Source of the DNA: Streptomyces tauricus
GTDB lineage: Bacteria; Actinomycetota; Actinomycetes; Streptomycetales; Streptomycetaceae
Assembly (NCBI RefSeq): GCF_014650955.1
Contig: NZ_BMVY01000024.1
Span: forward strand, 1 to 64,000
Reading direction: 5' to 3'
DNA length: 64,000 nt
Shown: piece after piece, positions 51,558-59,384 of the stretch
Layout of the letters: each line of letters opens with the position of its first letter
Position numbering within the stretch: the stretch's first letter is position 1
The notes under the pieces: model-generated
What the model was told of the DNA's origin: nothing
What the model saw: the letters and a program-made list of their open reading frames with translations, nothing else
Database searches by the model: none
Translations under genes and position numbers: made by a program

Positions 51558-52784
51558 TCAGGTGCTCGCAGTTGTCGACGAGCAGCAGGCTCTCCCGGCC
51601 GCGCAACCGCTCGACGAGTACGTCCAGGTCGTCGCCCTCGCCCCGGTTCCCGGCCTCGAACACCGTGCCGCCACGCGACCCGATCGCGGCGAGCAGGGCC
51701 GCGCCGACCTTGGCGGGCTCGGTGACCGGGGCGAGGTCGGCCAGCCAGGCGCCGTCGCGGTAGGCGTGCCGGTGGCGGCGGGCGGCCTCGACGGCGAGCC
51801 GGGTCTTTCCTGCGCCGCCGGGACCGACCACGGTGACCAGGCGCCCGGCGGCGAGCAGCGTTTCGATCCGGGCGAGGTCGTCGTCCCGGCCGATGAAACT
51901 GGTCCACGGCGCGGGCAGGTTGCCCGGCCCGTACGGCGTCGGCGCCCGGCCCGTACGGCGTCGGCGCCCGGGGCGGACTGCTCGGGGCGCCCGGACCGTT
52001 CGGGGCGCGGCGACCGCTCGGGGCGCAGGAGCCGCAGATGGCGTTCGCGCAGGGCGGTGCCCGGGTCGGTGCCGAGGTCGTCGGCCAGGGTGCGGCGGAC
52101 CCGCTCGTACAGGGCGAGGGCCTCGGCCCGGCGGCCCTGGGCGGCGAGCGCGTCCATGAGCAGCGCGGCGGCACGCTCGTGGAGGGGGTGGTCGGCGAGC
52201 AGCGCGGTCAGCCGGGCGGCGGCAGTATCGGCGTGGTCGCCCGGGTGCAGCGTCAACTCGGCCTCGGCGAGGTCCGCGACGGCCTCGACCGAGACATGGG
52301 CCAGCCGGGTCGCCGCGGCGGGCGCCACCGTGGCGACGACCGCGGGTTCGGTACCGGCGCGGTCGCCCCACAGCGCCAGGGCCTCACCGAGCACGGTCGC
52401 CGCGCCCCGCGGATCGCCTGCGCGCAGACGGTCCCGGCCGGCGGCGGCGAGCTGCTCGAACCGCAGGGCGTCCACGTCAGCGGCGGCCACGTCCAGCAAG
52501 TAGCCGCCCGCGAGTTGGGTGACGAGGGCGGCCGAGCCGAGGGTCCGGCGCAGCCGTGAGACGAGAGCTTGCAGGGCGTGCGCGGGACCGGCCGGCGGGT
52601 CCTCGGCCCAGATCGCGTCGACCAGGACCCCTTGGGCGACCGCACGACCACCGGCGAGCGCCAGCCGTACGAGCAGAGCCTGCAGCCGCGCACCCGGTAC
52701 GGGCAGGGCCGCTCCGTCGCCACGGGACACGGACGCCTGAAGCGCGCCGAGCAGCGTGATGCGAAGCCGCGCGTCCCCGTCCAT
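51558..52784 (-). CDS. SARP-type regulator, N-terminal part (frameshifted), possibly a truncated SARP
   Basis: Reads from ATG 52784 as an OmpR-like winged helix (LRITLLGALQASVSRGDG, LQALLVRLALAGGRAVAQGVLVDAIW, SRLRRTLGSAALVTQLAGGYLL) followed by a bacterial transcriptional activation domain (VDALRFEQLAAAGRDRL, LADHPLHERAAALLMDALAAQGRRAEALALYERVRRTLADDLGTDPG). Around residue 275 it enters the 22-bp tandem repeat and leaves the frame of the ATPase part. The frame then runs through basic, non-SARP sequence to a stop at 51558 (408 codons). As small SARPs of about 275 residues are functional, the truncated product could still bind DNA. It is divergent from the monooxygenase gene across a SARP-like repeat array. 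Confidence 0.75.
   Translation of the reverse strand: MDGDARLRITLLGALQASVSRGDGAALPVPGARLQALLVRLALAGGRAVAQGVLVDAIWAEDPPAGPAHALQALVSRLRRTLGSAALVTQLAGGYLLDVAAADVDALRFEQLAAAGRDRLRAGDPRGAATVLGEALALWGDRAGTEPAVVATVAPAAATRLAHVSVEAVADLAEAELTLHPGDHADTAAARLTALLADHPLHERAAALLMDALAAQGRRAEALALYERVRRTLADDLGTDPGTALRERHLRLLRPERSPRPERSGRPEQSAPGADAVRAGRRRRTGRATCPRRGPVSSAGTTTSPGSKRCSPPGAWSPWSVPAAQERPGSPSRPPAATGTPTATAPGWPTSPRSPSPPRSARPCSPRSGRVAARCSRPGTGARATTWTYSSSGCAAGRACCSSTTAST
51923..51966. repeat. 22-bp tandem duplication at the SARP frameshift
   Basis: Two identical 22-bp units starting CCCGGCCCGTACGG, at 51923 and 51945. As 22 is not a multiple of 3, copy number sets the reading frame: three or zero copies would join the two parts of the regulator, while two copies split it. 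Confidence 0.85.
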
Positions 52785-52840
52785 CGCCCCATCTTCGCGC
52801 GCGCCCGCCCCAACTCCCAACCGGGCCCGGACCCAGCCCC

Positions 52841-52901
52841 CGCAGCCACCGCGCAGCCACGCGTCAGCCGCTGTCAGCGCCACGTGAGCCCCGTGTGAGC
52901 G
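52841..52901. promoter_or_regulatory. SARP-type direct repeat array
   Basis: Six heptamer-like units at about 52841 and 52852 (CGCAGCC), 52863 (GTCAGCC), 52873 (GTCAGCG), 52884 (GTGAGCC) and 52895 (GTGAGCG), with steps of 11, 11, 11 or 10, 10 or 11, 11 and 11 bp depending on which base of each unit is aligned. SARP proteins are known to bind heptameric direct repeats about 11 bp apart. The array lies between the SARP gene and the divergent monooxygenase gene. Confidence 0.65.
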
Positions 52902-52969
52902 CCCCCCGGCAGTCTTCGGTCCACCTGATCCCGCAGGGGGCCGACCCCAACGGACCGACCGCCCCCGAC

Positions 52970-53023
52970 CCCGACCTCGATCCCTATCCCGATCTCGATC
53001 CCGATCCCTATCCCGATCTCGGA
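52970..53023. repeat. Hexamer repeat before the monooxygenase gene
   Basis: Nine consecutive 6-bp units of CCCGAT, CTCGAT and CCCTAT type, ending at the ribosome site (GGAGGA) of the monooxygenase gene. It forms most of the predicted leader. Confidence 0.75.
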
Positions 53024-53036
53024 GGAAACCATCACC

Positions 53037-54164
53037 ATGAACAACCCCGTCACCATCATCGGCGCCGGACTCGGCGGCCTCACGCTCGCCCGCGTCCTGC
53101 ACGTCCACGGCATCCCGGCCACGGTCCACGAGGCCGAGTCCTCCCCTTCGGCGCGCGCCCAGGGCGGGATGCTCGACATCCACGACTACAACGGCCAACC
53201 GGCGCTGCGGGCGGCCGGCCTGACGGAGGAGTTCCGCGGCATCGTCCTGGAGGGCCGCCAGGCGATACGCGTCCTGGACCCGGACGGGACGGTCCTCCTC
53301 GACCAGCCCGACGACGGTACGGGCGGGCGCCCGGAGGTGCAGCGCAGCGAGCTGCGACGCATCCTGCTCGACTCGCTGCCCGCCGGTACGGTCCGCTGGG
53401 GACAGCGGGCCGACACCGTACGCGCCCTCGGCGGGGGCCGTCACGAGGTGGCCTTCGCCGACGGCACCAGCGTGGTGACGAGCCTGCTGGTCGGCGCGGA
53501 CGGCGCGTGGTCCCGGGTCCGCCCGCTGCTCTCCGACGCCACGCCCCAATACACCGGCAGTTCGTTCGTCGAGACGTACCTGTTCGACGCCGACACCCGG
53601 CACCCCGCGGCCGCGCAAGCGGTCGGTGGCGGATCACTGTACGTGCTCGGCCCGGACGGAAAGATGATCTCCGCCCACCGGGAGAGCGGCGGGACCCTGC
53701 ACACCTACGTGACCCTGACCGAGCCGCAGGAGTGGTTCGACGGCGTCGACTTCGCCGATGCCGCCGCGGCCGGCGCACGGATCGCCGAGGAGTTCACCGG
53801 CTGGGCGCCCGGGCTCACCTCCCTCATCACCGACAGCGACACTGCGCCGGTCCTGCGCCCCCATCACACGCTGCCGGCCGGGCACCGGTGGGACAGGACG
53901 CCCGGGGTGACGCTGCTCGGGGACGCCGCCCACCTGGCGGCCCAGGACGGCGAGGGCGCCAACCTGGCCATGCAGGACGGCGCGGAACTGGGCAAGGCCC
54001 TCGCCGCCCGCCCCGACGACATCGAGTCCGCGCTGTCCGCGTACGAGCGCGCCCTGTTCCCCCGTATCGCCGCGGCCACCGACGCGTCCGAGGCCGCCAA
54101 CCAGGGCACACCCACGTCCGAGGACCTGATCGCCTTCTTCCGCCGGGACGACCAGCCCGTATGA
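53037..54164 (+). CDS. FAD-dependent monooxygenase (TetX-like group)
   Basis: Flavoprotein of 375 residues. It has an N-terminal Rossmann motif VTIIGAGLGGLTLARVLHVHGI, the substrate-side motif RPEVQRSELRRILL, VGADGAWSRVRPLL, and the second FAD motif VTLLGDAAHLAAQDGEGANLAMQDG, all typical of group A hydroxylases. It is close to the TetX-like type, but no resistance role should be assumed. GGAGGA lies 10 nt before the ATG. Divergent from the SARP gene and probably under its control through the shared repeat array. The HAD gene follows 67 bp downstream on the same strand. Confidence 0.9.
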   Translation: MNNPVTIIGAGLGGLTLARVLHVHGIPATVHEAESSPSARAQGGMLDIHDYNGQPALRAAGLTEEFRGIVLEGRQAIRVLDPDGTVLLDQPDDGTGGRPEVQRSELRRILLDSLPAGTVRWGQRADTVRALGGGRHEVAFADGTSVVTSLLVGADGAWSRVRPLLSDATPQYTGSSFVETYLFDADTRHPAAAQAVGGGSLYVLGPDGKMISAHRESGGTLHTYVTLTEPQEWFDGVDFADAAAAGARIAEEFTGWAPGLTSLITDSDTAPVLRPHHTLPAGHRWDRTPGVTLLGDAAHLAAQDGEGANLAMQDGAELGKALAARPDDIESALSAYERALFPRIAAATDASEAANQGTPTSEDLIAFFRRDDQPV

Positions 54165-54231
54165 CCCCGCACCGACGCGCCGCGGCCGCTTCGCCCCGCC
54201 CGGCCGCGCACGTCGTGATGCACTCCCGGAC

Positions 54232-54933
54232 ATGCCTCTGCTGATGCTCGATCTCGACAACACGCTCGTCGATCGCGACGCCGCCTTCCGGGAGGCGGCG
54301 TCCGCGTTCCTCACCGACCACCGGCTCCCCGTGGACGACCTCGCGTGGCTGATGTCCGTCGACGGGAGCGGTTACACACCGAGGGACGAGGTCGCCCGGG
54401 CCATGGCCGCCCGCTACGGGGCAGCCGTCTCGGCGGCATCCGTCCGGGACCTCCTCGACCGGGGGGCGGCCGATCGCGTCGTACTGGCGGAAGCCGTGCG
54501 CGCGGCACTCGTCGCGGCCGTCGACGCCGGGTGGACCTGTGTGATCGTCACCAACGGCCGCGTCGGGCAGCAGGAAACGAAGATCCGGCGCACCGGTCTC
54601 GACCGGATCGTCCACGGATGGGTGATCTCCGAGGCGGTCGGCTGCAAGAAGCCGGCGCCGGAGATCTTCCGGGCAGCGGCGGCCGTCGCCGGGCCCTCCC
54701 AGGACGGAACCTCCCTGAACGAGGCCTGGCTGCACGGGGCCTGGCTCATCGGCGATTCGCCGCACGCCGACATCGGCGGCGCGAGCGCGCTCGACGGCGT
54801 GCGCAGCGTGTGGGTGTCGGCCGGCCGGCCGTGGACCGACACGACGTGCCGGCCCACGCACATCACCGCCGACACCGCGTCCGCCCTCACCTACGTCGTC
54901 GAGCACCCCGGCGACACCGGAGGCCATTACTGA
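54232..54933 (+). CDS. HAD-superfamily hydrolase
   Basis: Hydrolase of 233 residues. HAD motif I is LLMLDLDNTLVDRDAAF, motif II is VIVTNG, the conserved Lys lies in CKKPAPEIF, and motif IV is LIGDSPHADIGGA. The cap is helical, as in subfamily I phosphatases and dehalogenases. Substrate unknown. Its stop codon is part of the Zur-like box of the downstream transporter, so the HAD gene belongs to the previous transcript. Confidence 0.88.
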   Translation: MPLLMLDLDNTLVDRDAAFREAASAFLTDHRLPVDDLAWLMSVDGSGYTPRDEVARAMAARYGAAVSAASVRDLLDRGAADRVVLAEAVRAALVAAVDAGWTCVIVTNGRVGQQETKIRRTGLDRIVHGWVISEAVGCKKPAPEIFRAAAAVAGPSQDGTSLNEAWLHGAWLIGDSPHADIGGASALDGVRSVWVSAGRPWTDTTCRPTHITADTASALTYVVEHPGDTGGHY

Positions 54934-54945
54934 AAACGATTATCA
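54931..54945 (+). promoter_or_regulatory. Zur-like box upstream of the Opp/Nik-type ABC transporter
   Basis: TGAAAACGATTATCA matches the actinobacterial Zur consensus TGAAAATGATTTTCA at 13 of 15 positions, in AT-poor surroundings. It lies 55 bp before the binding-protein gene, overlapping the HAD stop codon. It predicts derepression of the operon under zinc limitation. Confidence 0.65.
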
Positions 54946-55000
54946 TCATGCTACGGTCGGCGCACCTCTCCATTGACCAGCCCTTTACCCGGAGTGCTCC

Positions 55001-56518
55001 GTGCGCCTGCCCACCCGTCTTCTCCCCCTCTCCGCGGCGACCGCGGCCTCCACACTGCTGCTGACCGGCTGTTTCTCGGGACCGGCCACCGACGGATCCT
55101 CGAACGGCGAGGGCGACGGCAACGGCGCCGCCGACGGCAAGCGCGTACGCGTCGCGATGATGAACCCGCCGCGCTCCGGCCTCTCACCCCTCTCCGACGA
55201 CGCGTTCAAGCTGTCGCGCTGGTCGGCCGCCGAGACCCTGGTGACCCTCGACGCGGACGGTGACGCCGAGCCCGCGCTCGCCACCGGATGGCAGCAGGAC
55301 GGCCGGACCTGGACCTTCGGGATACGCGAGGGCGTCACCTTCCACGACGGCACACGGCTCACCGCCGAGTCCGTCGTCCGCTCGCTCACCCGGGCCGCCA
55401 CCGCCTCGCCCAAGCCGCGCATCCTCGACGGCGTGGAACTGACCGTGCGGGCCGACGGGGACTCGGTCACCGTCACCACCGCCGACGAGGACCCGCTCGT
55501 CCCGCAGCGGCTGAGCTCGCCGCAGCTGTCGATCCTGGCGGCGAAGGCGTACCGGGGGAAGACCGTCAGCCCGGTCGGCGCGGGCACCGGCCCCTTCGAG
55601 CTGACGAAGGTGAACGGCACCTCGTCCGCCACCCTCGACCGCTACGACGGCTACTGGGGCGGCCGGGCCAAGTCCCCCGGCATCGACGTGAAGTTCGTGC
55701 CGGACGGCACCGCCCGCGCCGCCACCCTGCGCAGCGGCGAGGCCGACATCGTCGAGGCCGTACCGGTGTCGCAGGCCGCGCTGCTCGACGAGGAACTGGT
55801 CACCGAGGTGCCCATGCCGCGCACCAACACCCTGTATCTGAACACCGCCGACGGCCCCTTCGAGGACGCCGCGCTGCGGGCCGCCGCCCGTGAGGCCGTC
55901 GACGCCGAGTCGATCGTCAAGGGCGTGTACGAGGGCCGGGCCGACGTCGCGAAGGGCCTGCTGGGCCCCGCCCTCCCCTGGGCCGCCGGCCTGCGGAAAC
56001 CGGCCGAGCGGGTCAAGTCCGCGGCCCCGGAGGGGAAGAAGATCACCATCGGTACGTTCACCGACCGCGCCGAACTGCCCGAGGTGGCGCAGGCGCTGCA
56101 ACAGCAGCTCCAGAAGGCCGGGTTCGAGGTGAAGCTGGACGTCCGCGAGTACGCGAACATCGAATCCGACGCGCTGGCGGGCGAGTTCGACGCGTTCATC
56201 CTCTCCCGGGCGACGATTCTCGACTCGGGCGACCCGGCCGCGTACCTCTACAGCGACTTCGCCGCGGAGGGCTCCTTCAACATCTCCCAGCTGTCCGACG
56301 AGAAGGTCGACGCGGCCCTGGACAAGGCGGCCGGGACGAGGACCGGTGACGCCCGCCGCCGGTCGGTCATCGACGCGGAGGCCGCGGTGCTGGCCACCGA
56401 CGCGGCGATCCCGATGCTGCACGAGCGTGTGATCCAGGGTGACGCGGCCGGTGTCGTGGACGTCGAGCACGACCCGCGCGAACGGGCCCTGGTCACCGCC
56501 GACACCTACGTCAAGTGA
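55001..56518 (+). CDS. Substrate-binding lipoprotein of Opp/Nik-type ABC importer
   Basis: Binding protein of 505 residues (SBP_bac_5 family). It has a lipoprotein signal with lipobox LTGC, a linker rich in Gly/Asn/Asp, and family motifs LSRWSAAETLVTLDADGDAEPALATGWQQDGRTWTFGIREGVTFHDGTRLTAE and GTGPFELTKVNG. The family binds peptides, nickel complexes or opine-type metallophores; staphylococcal CntA is one example. With the Zur-like box upstream, a metal or metallophore ligand is my inference. GTG 55001 is the start. The stop overlaps the GTG of the permease (GTGA). Confidence 0.92.
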   Translation: MRLPTRLLPLSAATAASTLLLTGCFSGPATDGSSNGEGDGNGAADGKRVRVAMMNPPRSGLSPLSDDAFKLSRWSAAETLVTLDADGDAEPALATGWQQDGRTWTFGIREGVTFHDGTRLTAESVVRSLTRAATASPKPRILDGVELTVRADGDSVTVTTADEDPLVPQRLSSPQLSILAAKAYRGKTVSPVGAGTGPFELTKVNGTSSATLDRYDGYWGGRAKSPGIDVKFVPDGTARAATLRSGEADIVEAVPVSQAALLDEELVTEVPMPRTNTLYLNTADGPFEDAALRAAAREAVDAESIVKGVYEGRADVAKGLLGPALPWAAGLRKPAERVKSAAPEGKKITIGTFTDRAELPEVAQALQQQLQKAGFEVKLDVREYANIESDALAGEFDAFILSRATILDSGDPAAYLYSDFAAEGSFNISQLSDEKVDAALDKAAGTRTGDARRRSVIDAEAAVLATDAAIPMLHERVIQGDAAGVVDVEHDPRERALVTADTYVK

Positions 56519-58314
56519 CGCTCGTGGCACGCCTGTCCGGTCCGGCCGGCCGGACCGCGCTCACCCGGCTCGGCTGCCTCGCCGCGGTCCTCACCACCGT
56601 GGGACTGCTCCCCTGGCTCTCCGGCCGCGACCCCGCGCTCACCGTCCTGCGCGCCCGCTCGGCCGAACAGGAGGGCACGCCGGAGGCGCTGGCCGCGATC
56701 CGCGCCGACCTCGGCCTGGACGCCGGCCCCTTCTCCCTGCTGGGGAGCTGGGCCGCGGGACTGCCGCGCGGCGACCTCGGCACGTCGTGGGTGTCGGGCA
56801 CCGACGTCCTGCCGTCGGTCGCCGCCGGACTCCAGGTGTCGCTGGCGCTGATGGGCGCGGCCCTCGGCGTCGCGCTCCTGGTGGCCTGCGCCCTGGTGGC
56901 CCCGGTTCTCGTACGGGGCCGGGGCTCGGCCGGCGCGTTCGCCGCGATGCTCGCCGCGCTGCCCGAGTTCCTCCTGGCCACCCTCGCGCTGCTGGCCTGC
57001 GGTGTGTGGCTCGGCTGGCTGCCGACCTCGGGCTGGCAGGGCCCGCAGTACGTGGTGCTGCCTGCCCTCGCGCTCGGCGTGCCCGCGGGCGGTCTGCTCG
57101 GCCGGCTGGTCGCGGACGCGCTGCCGGCCGTCCTGGCGGAGCGGTGGGTGGAGCTGTGGCAGGGCGCCGGAGTGAGCGGGGCGCGCGTCGCGGCCGCCGC
57201 CCTGCGCCGTGTACTGCCGCCGCTGGTACCGCAGTTCGGGATGGTCGCCGTCGGTCTGACGGGCGGAGCGGTCGCCGTCGAGACGGTGTTCGCGGTACCG
57301 GGCATCGGGCGTACGGCCCTGGGCGCGGCCAAGTCGCAGGACCTGCCGCTGCTCCAGGGTGCCGTGCTCGCCCTGCTCGCGCTCGGCCTCGTGACGGGCG
57401 CGGCAGCGGCCGTCGTGCGGCGCCGGCTGCTGGGCCCGGCCCTGGGCGACGCGGGCCTGACCCTGCCGGCCGCCCGCCCGGTCCGCGCGCACCCGGCGAT
57501 CCCGTCGGCGCTCGCAGCAGTACTCCTTACCGCCATCGCCTGGGGTCTGCTGCGCGACCCGTACACCGTGGACACGGCCGCCCGCCTCCGCGCGCCCTCC
57601 GGGGCCCATCCGCTCGGCACCGACGGGCTCGGCCGTGACGTGCTGGCGCGGCTGGGGCACGGGGCCGCGTCGACGGTCGGCACCGCCGCCGCGGTGTGCC
57701 TGGCCGGGCTGCTGCTCGCGCTGGCCCTCGGCTTCCTGCCGAGTGTGGCCGCCGGCGCCTCCGACATCGCGAACGCGCTGCCGCCGGTGATCGTCGGCAT
57801 CCTGGTCGCGGCGGTCGCGGGCCCGGGCACGGGCGGTGCCGCGTGGGCCGTCGCCCTGATCTCCTGGCCGCCCCTGGCGGCACACGCGGCGGCGCTGGTG
57901 CAGGAGATCCGCGCCTCCGCCTTCCTCCTGGGCCAACGGGCCGTCGACGCGAGCCCGTGGTGGATCCTCACCCGGCACGTGCTGCCCTCGGTGGCGGCCC
58001 CGGTCACCCGCCACGCACTGCTGCGCTTGCCCGGCATCGCCCTGGCCCTCGCCTCGCTCGGCTTCCTCGGCCTCGGCGCCCAGCCGCCCGCACCGGAGTG
58101 GGGTCTCCTCCTGGACGAGTCCCGCGCCTACGTGGAACGCGCCCCCTGGGCGGCCCTGGCCCCGGCGGTCGCGCTGGCGCTGCTGGCGGGACTCTCGGTG
58201 TCGGCGGCCTCGTACACGGCGGGCGGGCCCGCCCGGGGCGGTCCACCGGTCCGGGCGCGTCTCGCCTTCGTCCCGGCCGCACTTCGTCGCCCCCGCAAGG
58301 AGCCGGCCCGTTGA
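56515..58314 (+). CDS. Fused two-domain ABC permease (NikB-NikC type)
   Basis: A 599-residue protein with two inner-membrane permease domains. The N half has DLGLDAGPFSLLGSWAAGLPRGDLGTSW and the coupling-helix region (ELWQGAGVSGARVAAAALRRVLPPLVPQ), as in NikB/DppB. The C half has HPLGTDGLGRDVLARLGHGAASTV and ASPWWILTRHVLPSVAAPV, as in NikC/DppC. About 12 membrane helices are expected. These permeases are usually separate genes, so the fusion is unusual. It overlaps both neighbours by 4 bp. Confidence 0.92.
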   Translation: MTLVARLSGPAGRTALTRLGCLAAVLTTVGLLPWLSGRDPALTVLRARSAEQEGTPEALAAIRADLGLDAGPFSLLGSWAAGLPRGDLGTSWVSGTDVLPSVAAGLQVSLALMGAALGVALLVACALVAPVLVRGRGSAGAFAAMLAALPEFLLATLALLACGVWLGWLPTSGWQGPQYVVLPALALGVPAGGLLGRLVADALPAVLAERWVELWQGAGVSGARVAAAALRRVLPPLVPQFGMVAVGLTGGAVAVETVFAVPGIGRTALGAAKSQDLPLLQGAVLALLALGLVTGAAAAVVRRRLLGPALGDAGLTLPAARPVRAHPAIPSALAAVLLTAIAWGLLRDPYTVDTAARLRAPSGAHPLGTDGLGRDVLARLGHGAASTVGTAAAVCLAGLLLALALGFLPSVAAGASDIANALPPVIVGILVAAVAGPGTGGAAWAVALISWPPLAAHAAALVQEIRASAFLLGQRAVDASPWWILTRHVLPSVAAPVTRHALLRLPGIALALASLGFLGLGAQPPAPEWGLLLDESRAYVERAPWAALAPAVALALLAGLSVSAASYTAGGPARGGPPVRARLAFVPAALRRPRKEPAR

Positions 58315-59384
58315 ACACCAGTCCTGAAGTACTGCTCTCCGTACGGGACCTGCGGGTCTCCTTCGGTGCCGTCGAAGCCGTCCGCGGCCTCTCCTTCGAT
58401 GTACACGCCGGTCAAGTCCTGGCCGTGGTAGGCGAGTCGGGCGCGGGCAAGTCCCTGACGGCCCGGGCGCTGCTCGGCATGCCACCACGGCGGGCGACGG
58501 TGACGGGCAGCGTACGGCTCGAACCACAGGAACCCGGACCACCGGAACCCGGGCCACAGGAACGCGGACCACAGGAACTGGTGGGCGCCCCCCGTTCCGT
58601 ACGCGCCGCCCTCTGGGGCCGCCGGCTCGCCCTCGTACCCCAGGACGCACTCTCGGCGCTCTCCCCCGTGCACCCGGTCGCCGATCAACTCGCCGCGGCC
58701 GTCCGGTCCGTGGACGGGGTGTCCCGCGGGGCGGCCCGGGCGCGGGCGGTGGCCGCGCTGGAGGAGGTGGGCATCACGGCCGACCTGGCCCGGCGCCATC
58801 CGCACGAGTTCTCGGGCGGGATGCGGCAACGGGCCGTCATCGCCATGGCGTTGCTCCACTCCCCCGCCCTCGTGGTCGCCGACGAACCGACCACGGCCCA
58901 GGACCCGCAGACCCGCCGCCAGATCCTCGACCTCCTGATCCGGCGCACCCGTGCCGCGGGCGCGGCCCTGGTCCTGATCACCCACGACCTCCCGACCGTC
59001 CGCGAACACGCCGACCGCGTCCTGGTGATGTACGCGGGCCGCCTGGCCGAGGAGGGCCCGGCGGCGGAGGTGTTGGCCCGTCCGCACGCCCCGTACACGG
59101 CGGGCCTCCTGGCCTCGACACCCCAGCCCCGCGAGGGACGCGGGGAACCCCACGACCGGCCACGACGAACCCGCACCCGACTCCCCACGATCCCCGGCGC
59201 ACCCCCCGCCCCCACCGCCCTCCCCCCGGGCTGCGCCTTCGCTCCCCGCTGCCCCCTCGCGGCGGCGTCCCGCTGTCACACGGAACACCCCGAGCCACAG
59301 ACGCACCACGGCCGGACGGTCGCCTGCCACCACTGGCGCACCCTCCCGGACGATCCGGCCACGTTGTTCATGGAGCCCACATGA
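58311..59384 (+). CDS. ABC transporter ATPase (NikD/DppD type)
   Basis: ATPase of 357 residues. Walker A VVGESGAGKSLTARALLG, Q-loop region LVPQDALSALSP, signature EFSGGMRQR, Walker B ALVVADEPTTAQDP and switch His in LITHDLPTVREHADRV. An unusual insert EPQEPGPPEPGPQERGPQE separates the first strands, and the C-terminal oligopeptide-transporter motif GCAFAPRCPLAAASRC with several Cys is present. TTG 58311 is used, with AAGGAG upstream; it overlaps the permease stop (TTGA). Confidence 0.92.
   Translation: MNTSPEVLLSVRDLRVSFGAVEAVRGLSFDVHAGQVLAVVGESGAGKSLTARALLGMPPRRATVTGSVRLEPQEPGPPEPGPQERGPQELVGAPRSVRAALWGRRLALVPQDALSALSPVHPVADQLAAAVRSVDGVSRGAARARAVAALEEVGITADLARRHPHEFSGGMRQRAVIAMALLHSPALVVADEPTTAQDPQTRRQILDLLIRRTRAAGAALVLITHDLPTVREHADRVLVMYAGRLAEEGPAAEVLARPHAPYTAGLLASTPQPREGRGEPHDRPRRTRTRLPTIPGAPPAPTALPPGCAFAPRCPLAAASRCHTEHPEPQTHHGRTVACHHWRTLPDDPATLFMEPT

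Larger units (their letters stand above)
48946..51966 (-). pseudogene. C-terminal part of a frameshifted SARP/AfsR-type regulator (NB-ARC and TPR)
   Basis: The second part of an AfsR-like regulator, out of frame with its N-terminal part. It reads PTPYGPGNLPAPWTSFIGRDDDLARI, Walker A VVGPGGAGKTRLAVEAA, LLVDNCEHL, RVLATGREPL and LDGMPLALELAAARLRTL, the NB-ARC ATPase region. A Gly/Pro/Ser-rich insert with 45-bp and 42-bp repeats follows, then YRMLETLREYGTGRLVEADE and TPR-like helices to a stop at 48946. No start codon begins this frame; it continues the 51558-52784 gene after a net frameshift at the 22-bp tandem repeat (51923-51966). It is either a real break or a collapsed repeat in the sequence. 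Confidence 0.75.

Noticed and set aside
53037..54164. Tetracycline-inactivating TetX
   Set aside because: The FAD motifs are common to many hydroxylases; nothing specific to tetracycline binding can be seen.
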